NCBI RefSeq assembly: GCF_000423665.1
Contig: NZ_AUIK01000030.1
Location: 1-64,000 of the forward strand
DNA length: 64,000 bases
Direction of reading: 5' to 3'
Origin: Solirubrobacter soli DSM 22325
GTDB taxonomy: Bacteria; Actinomycetota; Thermoleophilia; Solirubrobacterales; Solirubrobacteraceae
Shown piece by piece: positions 21,309 through 30,663 of this stretch. Made by a program: the position numbers and the translations under genes. Position 1 is the first letter of the stretch. Each line of letters begins with the position of its first letter. Below the pieces are notes generated by a model, which did not search any database, was not told where the DNA came from, and saw only the letters and a program-made list of their open reading frames with translations.

Positions 21309-23879
21309 GTGTCACGAGCCCGCCCGGCCCTTTGGTCCGTCTACATCGCGCTGGGCGTCGCCACGGCCGCGGCGTACCTGATCGGGCCGCTCCAGGGCGC
21401 GTCTCCGCTGATGAACGTGCTCGGGCTCTCGCCGGTCGTCGCGATCGTCGCCGGCGTCGTCCGCCACCGCCCGACCGCACGCGCGGCCTGGCTGCTGCTC
21501 GCCGCGGGCTCGCTCTTCTTCCTGCTCGGCGATCTGTACACGTACAGCTACGCGGCGCTGACGCATCGCGAGGTGCCGTTCCCCTCGCTCGGCGACGCCT
21601 CCTACCTGGCGATGTACCCGGTGATGATGACCGGGCTGCTGCTGCTCGTCCGGCGCCGCTCCAACGGCGAGGACCGCGGCGGCCTGGTCGACAGCCTCGT
21701 CCTCACGGTCGGGCTCGCGCTGCCGTCCTGGGTCGCGCTGATCTCGCCCTACCTGCACGAGCACGACCTCGGCCTGGCCGCGAAGATGGTCTCCGTCGCC
21801 TACCCGATGGGGGACGTGATCCTGCTCGGCGCGGTCGTCCGCCTGGCGCTGGACGCGGGCCGCCGCGAGCCCGCGTTCTGGCTGCTGACGAGCAGCATCG
21901 CGCTGCTGCTGGTGACCGACTTCACCTACGGCCTGCTGACGCTGCATGACGGGTTCCACCGCCAGCTCTGGCTCGACGCCGGCTGGATCGGCTCCTACAT
22001 CCTCTGGGGCGCTGCCGGCCTGCACCCGTCGATGGCCCGCCTCGCCGAGCCCGCGCCGCGCAAGGAGACGGTCCTCACGCGCTTCCGGCTCGGCCTGTTG
22101 ACCTTCGCATCGCTGATCGCGCCCGTGATCGCGATGATCGACGACTTCGGCGAGCGCGACGTCGACTCGGTGATCATCCAGGTCTGCTCGATCGCGCTGT
22201 TCGCGCTCGTGCTGACCCGCATGGCCGGGCTGATCGGCCGCCAGCGCCGGCTCAGCGACGAGCTGCACCGGCGCCAGGGCGAGGCCCGCTTCGGCGCGCT
22301 CGTCGGCCAGGCCAGCGACCTGATCGTCGTCCTCGACCCCGACGGCACGGTCACCTACTCGAGCCCGTCGGTCACCCGCGTGCTCGGCCGCTGCCTGCTC
22401 GACAGCCTCGCCACCGACGCCGACCGCGAGTGCCTGACGCACGCGCTCGCGACCGAGGAGGCGCACCCCTTCGAGTGCACGATGCTCGGCGCCGACGGCG
22501 AGCCGCGCGCGTTCGAGATCCGGCTCACGAACCTGACCGGCACCGAGCACGTCGGCGGCATCCTGCTCAACGCCCGCGACGTCTCCGAGCGCAAGGCCTT
22601 CGAGGCCGAGCTCACCCACCAGGCCTTCCACGACACGCTGACCGGGCTCGCCAACCGCCCGATGTTCATCGAGCACACGCGCCAGGCGCTCGCCCGCGGC
22701 CGCCGCGAAGGCTCGACGCAGGCGATCCTGTTCCTCGACCTCGACGACTTCAAGGAGATCAACGACTCGCTCGGGCACACGGTCGGGGACGAGGTGCTGG
22801 TCGCGGCCGCGCGCCGGCTCGACGGCGCCGTGCGCAGCGTCGACACCGCCGCCCGCTTCGGCGGCGACGAGTTCGCGATCCTGCTCGAGGAGGTCGACAG
22901 CCAGACGGCCGCCGACGCCGCCCAGCGCGTGCTCGACCTGCTCGCCGAGCCGCTGCGCGTGGGCGGGCGGGAGATCGCCCTGCACACGAGCGTCGGCGTG
23001 GCCGTCGCCGTCGCCGGCGACGCGCGCACCGCCGAGGAGCTGATCCGCGACGCCGACGCGGCCATGTACACCGCCAAGCGCGACGGCAAGGGCGGCTACC
23101 GCCTGTTCGAGCCCGCGATGCACGCGGGCGTGCTGGCCCGGCTGGAGCTGCGCTCGGACCTCGAGCGGGCGATCGACGCCGCGGAGCTCGAGCTGCACTA
23201 CCAGCCGGTGGTGCGGCTCGACGACGGGTCGATCGCGGGCTTCGAGGCGCTGCTGCGCTGGCACCACCCTGAGCGCGGGACGGTCTCGCCGGTCGAGTTC
23301 ATCCCGATCGCGGAGGAGACCGGCCTGATCGTGCCGATCGGCCGCTGGGTGCTGCTCGAGGCCGCCCGCCACGCGATGCGCCTCGGCGAGCTGCGGATGA
23401 ACGTGAACCTCTCCGCCAAGCAGCTGCAGTACGCGGGCATCGTCGATGACGTCCGCGACGCGCTGGACGCCTCCGGGCTCGCGCCGGAGCGGCTCGTGCT
23501 CGAGCTGACGGAGTCCGTGCTGCTCGAGGACGGCGAGGTCGCGGTCGAACGGCTGCACGACCTGAAGGCGCTCGGCGTGCGGCTCGCGCTCGACGACTTC
23601 GGCACCGGCTTCTCGTCGCTGAGCTACCTCAGCCGCCTCCCGGTCGACATCCTCAAGCTCGATCGCTCGTTCCTGCGCGACGGCGCCCCCGCGCTGACCG
23701 CGGGCATCGTCGGCCTCGGCGCCGCGCTCGGCCTGAAGGTGGTGGCCGAGGGCATCGAGACCGAGGACCAGTGGTACGCGCTGCAGGCGCTCGGCTGCGA
23801 CTTCGGGCAGGGCTTCCTCTTCGCCCGCCCCCTCGACGCCGAGGCGTCGCTGGCCCACCTGGGCGCTTCCGTAACCTAG
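21309..23879 (+). CDS. membrane c-di-GMP protein with PAS, GGDEF and EAL domains
   Basis: 856 residues. N-terminal membrane region of about eight to ten helices (res ~8-315), PAS domain (~320-425), GGDEF domain with RSVD inhibitory site five residues before GGDEF, and EAL domain with EALLRW, NLSAKQL, LDDFGTGFSSL and VVAEGIET. Both catalytic motifs look intact, so synthesis and breakdown of c-di-GMP are both possible; which dominates cannot be read. The GTG start follows the operon-closing hairpin. It is followed 5 bp later by lipB, with no obvious functional link. Confidence 0.9.
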   Translation: MSRARPALWSVYIALGVATAAAYLIGPLQGASPLMNVLGLSPVVAIVAGVVRHRPTARAAWLLLAAGSLFFLLGDLYTYSYAALTHREVPFPSLGDASYLAMYPVMMTGLLLLVRRRSNGEDRGGLVDSLVLTVGLALPSWVALISPYLHEHDLGLAAKMVSVAYPMGDVILLGAVVRLALDAGRREPAFWLLTSSIALLLVTDFTYGLLTLHDGFHRQLWLDAGWIGSYILWGAAGLHPSMARLAEPAPRKETVLTRFRLGLLTFASLIAPVIAMIDDFGERDVDSVIIQVCSIALFALVLTRMAGLIGRQRRLSDELHRRQGEARFGALVGQASDLIVVLDPDGTVTYSSPSVTRVLGRCLLDSLATDADRECLTHALATEEAHPFECTMLGADGEPRAFEIRLTNLTGTEHVGGILLNARDVSERKAFEAELTHQAFHDTLTGLANRPMFIEHTRQALARGRREGSTQAILFLDLDDFKEINDSLGHTVGDEVLVAAARRLDGAVRSVDTAARFGGDEFAILLEEVDSQTAADAAQRVLDLLAEPLRVGGREIALHTSVGVAVAVAGDARTAEELIRDADAAMYTAKRDGKGGYRLFEPAMHAGVLARLELRSDLERAIDAAELELHYQPVVRLDDGSIAGFEALLRWHHPERGTVSPVEFIPIAEETGLIVPIGRWVLLEAARHAMRLGELRMNVNLSAKQLQYAGIVDDVRDALDASGLAPERLVLELTESVLLEDGEVAVERLHDLKALGVRLALDDFGTGFSSLSYLSRLPVDILKLDRSFLRDGAPALTAGIVGLGAALGLKVVAEGIETEDQWYALQALGCDFGQGFLFARPLDAEASLAHLGASVT

Positions 23880-23884
23880 ACGGG

Positions 23885-24562
23885 ATGGAACTCTGGGTGT
23901 GCCACCTCGGCCGGGTCGAATACCGCGAGGCGGCGGCCCTGCAGGAGCGGCTCCGCGAGCGGGTGATCGCGGGTGAGCTGCCCGACCTGATGCTGCTGCT
24001 CGAGCACCCGCCGGTCTACACGATCGGGCGCCGCTCGGACGCGGGCGACCTGCCGTTCGGCGAGGCGTTCTACCGCGAGCGCGGCATCGACATCGTGCGC
24101 ACGCCGCGCGGCGGCCAGCTCACCTACCACGGCCCCGGCCAGCTCGTCGGCTACCCGATCATGCACGTCTCCAGCGTGCCGGAGTACATCCTCACGATGG
24201 AGCGGGCGCTCGTCACGGCGCTGGGCGACGCGGGCGTCTCCGCCGCGACGAAGCTCGGCCACAAGCACGTGGGCGTGTGGGTGGGCGAGCGCAAGATCGC
24301 CTCGGTCGGCGTGCACATCTCGCACGGCGTCTCCGCGCACGGCTTCGCGGTCAACGTCGACAACGACATGGATCCGTGGTCGTGGGTCGTGGCCTGCGGG
24401 CTGCCCGAGGTCCAGATGACCTCGATGGCGCAATCGGGGTCCACGGAGAGCATCGCCTGCTTCCGCAAGCGCGTCGGGCACCGCTTCAGCGAGGCGTTCG
24501 GCCGCCGCCAGCGGCTCGTCAGCGCGCAGCGGCTGGGCATCGAACAGCTCGTGGCGGCATGA
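23885..24562 (+). CDS. lipB: octanoyl-[acyl carrier protein]:protein octanoyltransferase
   Basis: 225 residues. LipB transfers octanoyl from acyl carrier protein to the lipoyl-domain lysine of E2 and glycine-cleavage H protein. Seen: RGGQLTYHGPGQLVGYPI (~76-92), catalytic Lys137 in GERKIASVGVH and Cys171 in VACGLPEVQMTS. The ATG at 23885 is chosen because the fold starts there; upstream codons are inside the GGDEF-EAL gene. It overlaps the next gene as ATGA. Confidence 0.95.
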   Translation: MELWVCHLGRVEYREAAALQERLRERVIAGELPDLMLLLEHPPVYTIGRRSDAGDLPFGEAFYRERGIDIVRTPRGGQLTYHGPGQLVGYPIMHVSSVPEYILTMERALVTALGDAGVSAATKLGHKHVGVWVGERKIASVGVHISHGVSAHGFAVNVDNDMDPWSWVVACGLPEVQMTSMAQSGSTESIACFRKRVGHRFSEAFGRRQRLVSAQRLGIEQLVAA

Positions 24563-25356
24563 AGGTCGGGCTCGCGACGTTCCTGGTCGGCGACGGCGTG
24601 CGTCCCGACGTGCTCGCCCGCACGGCCGAGGAGCGCGGCTTCGACTCGCTGTTCCTGACCGAGCACACCCACATCCCGGTCTCGGCGGGCATGATCGACC
24701 GCGCCGGAGGTCCGCTGGACGACAAGTACCGGCGCACGCACGACCCGTTCATCGCGCTCGCGTTCGCGGCCGCCGCGACGGAGCGGCTGACGATCGGCAC
24801 GAGCGTCAGCCTCGTGATCGAGCACGACCCGATCGTGCTGGCCAAGGTCTGCTCCTCGCTCGACGTGCTCTCGGGCGGGCGCTTCGTGCTCGGCGTCGGC
24901 GCGGGCTGGAACAAGCCCGAGATGCGCAACCACGGCACCGACCCGGCGACGCGCCACCGCGACATGCGCGAGCGCGTCGAGGCGATGCAGGCGATCTGGC
25001 GCGACGACGAGGCCGAGTATCACGGCCAGCTCGTCGACTTCGACCCGATCTGGCAGTGGCCGAAGCCGCTCTCCGGCCGCGTCCCGGTGTACGTCGGCGG
25101 CAACGGGCCGCGCGTCGAGGATCGCGTGCTGCGCTACGGCGACGGGTGGATGCCGAACATGCCCGACGTGGCCGAGCTGGCGCGACGGGTCGCGGCGTTG
25201 CGCGAGCGCGCGGGCCGCGACGTGCCCGTCATCTACTACGGCGCGCTCGCCGAGAACCTCGACGCGGTGCGCGAGGCGGGTGTGGACCACGCGCTGATCG
25301 TGCTCCCGTCCGGCTCCGAAGCGGATGTATTGGCCTCGATACCCTCAGTCGAGTGA
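24559..25356 (+). CDS. LLM-class F420-dependent-type oxidoreductase
   Basis: 265 residues of the luciferase-like monooxygenase barrel: MKVGLATFLVGDGV, TIGTSVSLVIEHDPIVLAK, GGRFVLGVGAGWNKPEM and the end VDHALIVLPSG. The short length fits the F420-binding actinobacterial subgroup (Rv2161c-like). Substrate is unknown. It is locked between lipB (ATGA overlap) and lipA (GTGA overlap), so it is translated with them. Whether it acts in lipoate metabolism is unproven. Confidence 0.85.
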   Translation: MKVGLATFLVGDGVRPDVLARTAEERGFDSLFLTEHTHIPVSAGMIDRAGGPLDDKYRRTHDPFIALAFAAAATERLTIGTSVSLVIEHDPIVLAKVCSSLDVLSGGRFVLGVGAGWNKPEMRNHGTDPATRHRDMRERVEAMQAIWRDDEAEYHGQLVDFDPIWQWPKPLSGRVPVYVGGNGPRVEDRVLRYGDGWMPNMPDVAELARRVAALRERAGRDVPVIYYGALAENLDAVREAGVDHALIVLPSGSEADVLASIPSVE

Positions 25357-26342
25357 GCGACGAACCGGTCCTTCGCATCCACCAGACCCGCTCCCGGGCC
25401 AACCCGGGCGGGATGGACGTCACGAAGATCCTGGGCGAGGACGTCCTGCCGTTCCGCTCGCGCAAGCCCGCCTGGTTCAAGGTCCCGCCGCCCGGGAGCC
25501 CGAAGTACCGCGAGCTGAAGAAGACGATCTCCGACGAGGGCCTGCACACGGTCTGCAAGGAAGCGGCCTGCCCGAACATCGGCGACTGCTGGGACCGCGG
25601 CACGGCCACCTTCATGATCCTCGGCGACACGTGCACGCGCCGCTGCGGGTTCTGCAACGTCAAGACCGGCAAGCCGACGTGGAACGACCCGCTGGAGCCG
25701 CTGCGCGTCGCGCGCAGCGTTGCCCGCATGGGCCTGCGTCACGCGGTCATCACGTCCGTCGACCGCGACGACCTGCCGGACCTCGGCGCGTCGGTCTGGT
25801 GCGGCGTCATCCGCTCGATCCGCATGCAGGCGCCGACCACCAAGATCGAGTGCCTGACGCCCGACTTCCGCGGCGAGGAGATGCCGCTGGCGCGGGTCAT
25901 CGCCGAGCGCCCGGACGTCTTCAACCACAACCTCGAGGTCGCGCCCCGGCTCTACCCGGTCGCGCGCCGCGGTTCGACGTGGAAGCGCTCGCTGCGGGTG
26001 CTCTCCAACGCGCTCGAGATGGGCGAGGGCGAGGTCGCGACCAAGTCCGGCCTGATGGTCGGCTTCGGCGAGACGCACGACGAGCTCGTCGACGCGTTCG
26101 GCGAGATGCGCGAGGCGGGCGTCCAGATCCTCACCGTCGGCCAGTACCTGCGCCCGACCGAGCGCCACCTGCCGGTCGTCCGCTACTGGGAGCCCGAGGA
26201 GTTCGAGGCACTCGAGAAGGCGGCCTACGAGCTCGGCTTCGAGCACGTCGCGGCGGGTCCGCTGGTGCGCTCCTCGTACCACGCAGACGAGCACGTCAAG
26301 CAGGACCGTCCGGGAATCGGTCCGCTGGCCGCCACCGCCTGA
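25353..26342 (+). CDS. lipA: lipoyl synthase (radical SAM)
   Basis: 329 residues. LipA inserts two sulfurs into protein-bound octanoyl groups. Auxiliary cluster cysteines C68, C73, C79 in CKEAACPNIGDCW and radical SAM cysteines C94, C98, C101 in CTRRCGFC are all present, as is the C-terminal RSSYHADE serine that binds the auxiliary cluster. The GTG overlaps the upstream stop (GTGA). Together with lipB it feeds the two E2 proteins in the window. Confidence 0.96.
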   Translation: MSDEPVLRIHQTRSRANPGGMDVTKILGEDVLPFRSRKPAWFKVPPPGSPKYRELKKTISDEGLHTVCKEAACPNIGDCWDRGTATFMILGDTCTRRCGFCNVKTGKPTWNDPLEPLRVARSVARMGLRHAVITSVDRDDLPDLGASVWCGVIRSIRMQAPTTKIECLTPDFRGEEMPLARVIAERPDVFNHNLEVAPRLYPVARRGSTWKRSLRVLSNALEMGEGEVATKSGLMVGFGETHDELVDAFGEMREAGVQILTVGQYLRPTERHLPVVRYWEPEEFEALEKAAYELGFEHVAAGPLVRSSYHADEHVKQDRPGIGPLAATA

Positions 26343-26432
26343 CAGAAGTCAAGGCGACGCAGCCCCTCCGCCCCACCCCGATCATCCGACCTTAATCGGG
26401 CGCGCCGCGCGACCGGCTACCGTTGGCGCGCG

Positions 26433-27173
26433 ATGCTGCCGGTGCGCGACAACATCCCGACCAACCAGGTGCCGTACGTCACGTACGCGCTGATCGCGGC
26501 CAACATCATCGTCTACTTCTTCTGGCAGCGCGGCGGCCTCTCGCTCGGCGATCCGAGCAACCTGCACTACCAGTGCCAGCTGGCGGAGTGGGGCGCGGTC
26601 CCGAGGGACATCACGCACAACGCGCAGCCGCCCCTCCCCGCGGACTGCGGAACGGACGAGGCGAGTCCCTACCTGACGATCTTCAGCGCGATGTTCATGC
26701 ACGGCGGGCTGCTGCACCTCGGCGGCAACATGCTCTTCCTGTGGATCTTCGGCAACAACGTCGAGGACGCGATGGGACCGCTGAAGTACCTGCTCTTCTA
26801 CGTGCTCTCGGGGGTCGCGGCGCTCGCCCTGCAGATCGTGCCCGACCCGAACTCGACGGTCGTCACGCTCGGCGCCTCCGGCGCGATCGCCGGCGTCCTC
26901 GGCGGCTACATCCGATTGTTCCCGCGAGCGAAGGTGATCACGGTCATCTTCATCATCTTCTTCTTCACGATCCTTGAACTACCCGCGATGCTGGTTCTCG
27001 GGTTCTGGTTCGTGGAGCAGGCGCTGTTCGCGGCGAACAGCATCGGCTCGACCGGCGGCGGGGTGGCGTACTTCGCCCACGTCGGCGGCTTCCTCTTCGG
27101 TTTCCTGACGGTCAGGTTCTTCGCGGATCCCAAACGCGTGGACCGGCAGCGCGAGCGGGTCGCGTATAGCTGA
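26433..27173 (+). CDS. rhomboid-family intramembrane serine protease
   Basis: 246 residues, about six membrane helices. Catalytic Ser149 in GASGAIAG and His216 in AHVGGF are present, as is the oxyanion-region motif HGGLLHLGGNMLFLW. An insert with two Cys (QCQLAEWG and DCGTDE) lies in the first outer loop. Substrates are unknown. The gene is followed 1 bp later by the carboxypeptidase gene. Confidence 0.9.
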   Translation: MLPVRDNIPTNQVPYVTYALIAANIIVYFFWQRGGLSLGDPSNLHYQCQLAEWGAVPRDITHNAQPPLPADCGTDEASPYLTIFSAMFMHGGLLHLGGNMLFLWIFGNNVEDAMGPLKYLLFYVLSGVAALALQIVPDPNSTVVTLGASGAIAGVLGGYIRLFPRAKVITVIFIIFFFTILELPAMLVLGFWFVEQALFAANSIGSTGGGVAYFAHVGGFLFGFLTVRFFADPKRVDRQRERVAYS

Positions 27174-27174
27174 T

Positions 27175-28143
27175 ATGCGACGGCTGATGGTGTTGGTGGC
27201 GCTGCTGGTGATCGGTGGCGCCGGAGCGAAGTACCTGATCTCGGACTCGGGCGGGGCGCCGGTCGTCAAGGCGCAGACGGGCTCGACCGGCACACTCAAG
27301 AACTCGACGACCGCCCCGCTGGCGGGCGGCGGCACGGCGCCCTCACCGCTCGCCGTCCGGCTCGAGGACTCGGCCGACCCGGTCGCGATCAAGTTCAAGA
27401 AGCCGCCGCGGTCCGCGCTGATGTTCGACCTCGACACGGGCCAGGTCCTGTACCGGCGAAACCCGACCGAGGTGCAGCCGATCGCGTCGCTGACGAAGAT
27501 GATGACCGCGCTCGTCGTCGTCGACCGCGTCAAGCCTGGGTCGAAGGTCCTGGTCACCAAGGAGGCGCTGCACTACGAGGCGGGCGGCTCGGCGATCGGC
27601 CTGCTCCCGCGCGGCAAGTGGATCGGCGTCAACACGATGCTCTACGGGCTGATGCTGCCGTCCGGCAACGACGCGGCGATCGCGCTCGCCCAGCGCGCCG
27701 CGGGCGGGAGCGTGAAGCGCTTCGTCCGCTACATGAACGAGAAGGCGAAGGCGATGGGGCTCACCTGCACCCGCTTCTCGACGCCGAGCGGGTTCGCCGA
27801 CAAGGACAACCACTCCTGCGCCGCCGACCTGGCCGCGATCGGGCGCGCGGTGCTGCGCGAGCCGCGGCTGGCGAACATCGTCTCCAAGCGCCAGGCCGTC
27901 CTCCCGTTCCCGATCAAGGGCGGCAAGCTCTTCCTCTACAACCACAACCCGCTGTTGCGCGTGGGCTACCCCGGGACGACCGGCATCAAGACGGGCTACA
28001 CGGACGCCGCGGGCCAGTGCCTGGTGGCGACCGCGCGGCGCGGCCCGATCAAGCTCGGCGTCGTCCTGCTGGATTCGCCGAACCCTGGAAAACAGGCGAT
28101 GCAGCTGCTCGACCGCGGCTTCAAGGCCTCAGCGGCCCGCTAA
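27175..28143 (+). CDS. D-alanyl-D-alanine carboxypeptidase (S11)
   Basis: 322 residues. N-terminal signal anchor (~4-18), Ser/Gly-rich linker, then penicillin-binding fold with S105-L-T-K108, S163-G-N165 and K271-T-G. It trims the fifth D-Ala of peptidoglycan stem peptides outside the membrane. The usual C-terminal dimer domain of PBP5/6 is absent. Possibly co-transcribed with the rhomboid gene. Confidence 0.9.
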   Translation: MRRLMVLVALLVIGGAGAKYLISDSGGAPVVKAQTGSTGTLKNSTTAPLAGGGTAPSPLAVRLEDSADPVAIKFKKPPRSALMFDLDTGQVLYRRNPTEVQPIASLTKMMTALVVVDRVKPGSKVLVTKEALHYEAGGSAIGLLPRGKWIGVNTMLYGLMLPSGNDAAIALAQRAAGGSVKRFVRYMNEKAKAMGLTCTRFSTPSGFADKDNHSCAADLAAIGRAVLREPRLANIVSKRQAVLPFPIKGGKLFLYNHNPLLRVGYPGTTGIKTGYTDAAGQCLVATARRGPIKLGVVLLDSPNPGKQAMQLLDRGFKASAAR

Positions 28144-28160
28144 AGGGGTAAGGCAGGCGG

Positions 28161-29126
28161 ATGACCGAGTCCGCCGCCGTCTATCAGCGCCGGCGCATCG
28201 TCGCCATCGTCGCGTTCGCGGTGGCCGCCGTGATCGTGGTGTTCGCGATCACGCGGCTGACCGGCTCGGACGCGGCGCAGCAGGCCAAAGGCGGCGCCGA
28301 GGCGGAGCGTGCGCAGCCGACCCCGACGCCCGGCAAGGAGCTCGAGCTGCCGCGCGGCGGGCGTACGATCCTGCCGGACTTCCGCGTGGTCGCGTACTAC
28401 GGCGCGCCGTTGGACCGCCAGCTCGGGATCCTCGGGATCGGCAAGCCGTCGACCGCGGCGCGCCGGCTCGAGCGCGCGGCGAAGCCGTTCGCGCGCAAGT
28501 CGCGACCGGTCCTGCCGGCGATGGAGCTGATCGCGGTCGTCGCGGCCGCCCACCCGGGCGAGGGCGGCCGCTACAACCTGCGCCAACCGGACTCGGTGAT
28601 CCGCCGCTACCTGAAGGCCGCGCGCAAGGCCAAGACGCTGCTCATCCTCGACATCCAGCCCGGGCGCTCGGACTTCTTCACCGAGACCAAGCGGCTGCGC
28701 AAGTGGCTCAAGGAGCCGGACGTCGGGCTCGCGCTCGACCCGGAGTGGCGGATGGCTCCGGGCCAGGTTCCCGGGCAGGTGATCGGCAGCGTCGGCTCAC
28801 GCGAGGTCAACGCGACCAGCGCGTGGCTCGACCAGCTCGTCACGAAGTACAAGCTCCCGCAGAAGCTCCTGCTCGTGCACGAGTTCACCGACGACATGGT
28901 CCCGGAGGCGGAGTTGAAGCCGCGCAAGGGCCTGGCCTACGTCCTCAACGTGGACGGTTTCGGCGGCCAGGCGCTCAAGATCGCCAAGTACAAGAGCTTC
29001 GCCAAGCAGGGCAAGGGGTTCCGGCGCGGCTTCAAGCTCTTCTACGAGGAGGACGCCAAGCCGATGATGAACCCCACGCAGGTCATGCGCCTGCAGCCGC
29101 GGCCGGACGTCGTCGTGTACGAATGA
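28161..29126 (+). CDS. membrane-anchored protein of unknown function
   Basis: 321 residues. One N-terminal helix (~12-32), then an outer domain of ~270 residues. Segments such as FRVVAYYGAPLDRQLGILG, TLLILDIQPGRSDFF, VGLALDPEWRM and KLLLVHEFTDDM look like alternating strands and helices of a barrel with acidic residues at strand ends. This resembles a glycosidase-type barrel, but no family is recognised. It follows the carboxypeptidase by 17 bp with a GGGGTAAGG leader, suggesting a cell-wall role. Confidence 0.7.
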   Translation: MTESAAVYQRRRIVAIVAFAVAAVIVVFAITRLTGSDAAQQAKGGAEAERAQPTPTPGKELELPRGGRTILPDFRVVAYYGAPLDRQLGILGIGKPSTAARRLERAAKPFARKSRPVLPAMELIAVVAAAHPGEGGRYNLRQPDSVIRRYLKAARKAKTLLILDIQPGRSDFFTETKRLRKWLKEPDVGLALDPEWRMAPGQVPGQVIGSVGSREVNATSAWLDQLVTKYKLPQKLLLVHEFTDDMVPEAELKPRKGLAYVLNVDGFGGQALKIAKYKSFAKQGKGFRRGFKLFYEEDAKPMMNPTQVMRLQPRPDVVVYE

Positions 29127-29481
29127 GCGCGGTGACCGCGAGCGAGAAGACCGCCAGCGCGAGCCCGCCCTCGAGCAGCTGCCAGGCCACGTGGCCGGGG
29201 CCGAGGGCGGGGTTGTTGAAGTCGCCGTCGAAGGCGAAGGCCACGGTGGCGAGGCCGGTCAGCACCGCGAGGACGACGGCGCCGGCCTTGTAGCCGCGCC
29301 AGTACGCGAGCGCCGCCAGCGGCTCGATCACGAGCATGAAGATCGGCGCCGAGGTCTTGGTGCCGTTGGCGAAGACCTCGCCGACGGTGGCGATGTCGGT
29401 GGCGACGGCGATCACGCCGCCGATCGCGTAGGCGATCACGAGGGCGAAGGTGGCGAGAACGAGGGGAGGGATGCGGTTCAT
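29083..29481 (-). CDS. small four-helix membrane protein
   Basis: 132 residues with four hydrophobic helices (LVLATFALVIAYAIGGVIAV, APIFMLVIEPLAALAYW, AGAVVLAVLTGLATVAFAF, LEGGLALAVFSLAVTALI). No family recognised; the arrangement resembles small DoxX-like or DUF-type integral proteins. Its 3' end overlaps the preceding convergent gene by 44 bases. Start placed at the Met at 29481. Confidence 0.6.
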   Translation of the reverse strand: MNRIPPLVLATFALVIAYAIGGVIAVATDIATVGEVFANGTKTSAPIFMLVIEPLAALAYWRGYKAGAVVLAVLTGLATVAFAFDGDFNNPALGPGHVAWQLLEGGLALAVFSLAVTALIRTRRRPAAAAGA

Positions 29482-29553
29482 GGAGCCGAAGCTACGGCCG
29501 CCGCGGCGTCCTGCCATCGACCCGTCGTGCGATCGCGCTCAGCCCGTGGGCTG

Positions 29554-30663
29554 ATGACGAGCGCGCCGGAGATGACTAATTTCGGCGTCATCAGACGCAA
29601 CGACCTCATCCTCGCGCTCTCACTGGCGGCGCTCTCCGTGGCCCAGGTGCTGATCTGGCCGATCGCCTGGCGCCCGCTGGGCGTGCTGATCGCGCTCGTC
29701 TCGACGCTGCCGATCGCCTGGCGCGTCACCCGCCCGGAGCTCGCGGCGGTGGTCGGGACGCTGCCGTGGTTCATCCCGACCGACGGCTACGTCTTCGTGG
29801 GGTTCGTCGCCGCGTTCGTGCTCTTCTACTCGCTCGGCGCCCACGTGGCCGACGTGCGGCGGGTGGTGGCGATCACGGCGTGGGCGGCGTTCGTCTCCGT
29901 GCTCGGCTCCTGGTTCAACCACGAGGTGGCGGGCGAGTACATGGGCGCCGTGACCGCGGTCGTGCTGCCGGCGATCGCGGGGCGCGTCGTCCGCCACCAG
30001 CGGACGCTCACCGCCGAGCTCGCCCATGAGCGCGAGCGCACCGCGCATCTGGCGGTGGCCGAGGAGCGGGCGCGGATCGCGCGCGAGCTGCACGACGTCG
30101 TCGCCCACGGGCTGAGCGTGATCGCGATCCAGGCCGACGGGGCCGAGGCCGCACTGGACCACGATCCTTCGCTGGCGCGCAAGCCGCTGGCCGCGATTCG
30201 CCGGTCGGCCGAGGAGTCGCTCGCCGAGATGCGGCGGCTGCTCGGGGTGCTGCGCGAGGACGACGCGGGCGCGGACCTCGCGCCGCAGCCGGGTCTGGCG
30301 CAGCTGCCGGGGCTGGTCGAGCGGGCGCGTGCGGCGGGGATCCCGGTGACGCTGGACGTCGAGGGCGCGCCGCGGCCGCTGCCGGCGAGCGTGGACCTGT
30401 CGGCGTACCGGATCGTCCAGGAGGCGCTGACGAACGTGAGCAAGCACGCGGGAGGCGCGGGGGCGAGCGTGCGGGTCTCGTGGAGCGCATCGACGCTCGG
30501 GCTCCGCGTGCTCGACACCGGGACCGGACGCGGGGTGCGCGTCAACGGGGATGGACACGGGCTCGTGGGCATGCGTGAGCGGGTGAAGCTGCACGGCGGG
30601 TCGCTGCGGACGGGCGCGCTGCCGGGTGGCGGGTTCGAGGTGAGCGCGGAGCTTCCACTGTGA
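29554..30663 (+). CDS. NarL-type sensor histidine kinase
   Basis: 369 residues: four to five membrane helices (res ~12-150), dimerisation/phospho-acceptor helix with His180 in ELHDVVAHGLSVI (HisKA_3 type), and ATPase domain ending GHGLVGMRERVKLHGGSL. The start may be the ATG at 29554 or 29572. It overlaps the response regulator gene as GTGA, so the pair is translated together and probably signals to the downstream DUF485/actP genes. Confidence 0.87.
   Translation: MTSAPEMTNFGVIRRNDLILALSLAALSVAQVLIWPIAWRPLGVLIALVSTLPIAWRVTRPELAAVVGTLPWFIPTDGYVFVGFVAAFVLFYSLGAHVADVRRVVAITAWAAFVSVLGSWFNHEVAGEYMGAVTAVVLPAIAGRVVRHQRTLTAELAHERERTAHLAVAEERARIARELHDVVAHGLSVIAIQADGAEAALDHDPSLARKPLAAIRRSAEESLAEMRRLLGVLREDDAGADLAPQPGLAQLPGLVERARAAGIPVTLDVEGAPRPLPASVDLSAYRIVQEALTNVSKHAGGAGASVRVSWSASTLGLRVLDTGTGRGVRVNGDGHGLVGMRERVKLHGGSLRTGALPGGGFEVSAELPL

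Noticed and set aside
26377..26400. CCCGAT/ATCGGG pair after lipA as a terminator
   Set aside because: Only 6 bp with a 12-nt loop and no U-run; too weak to call.
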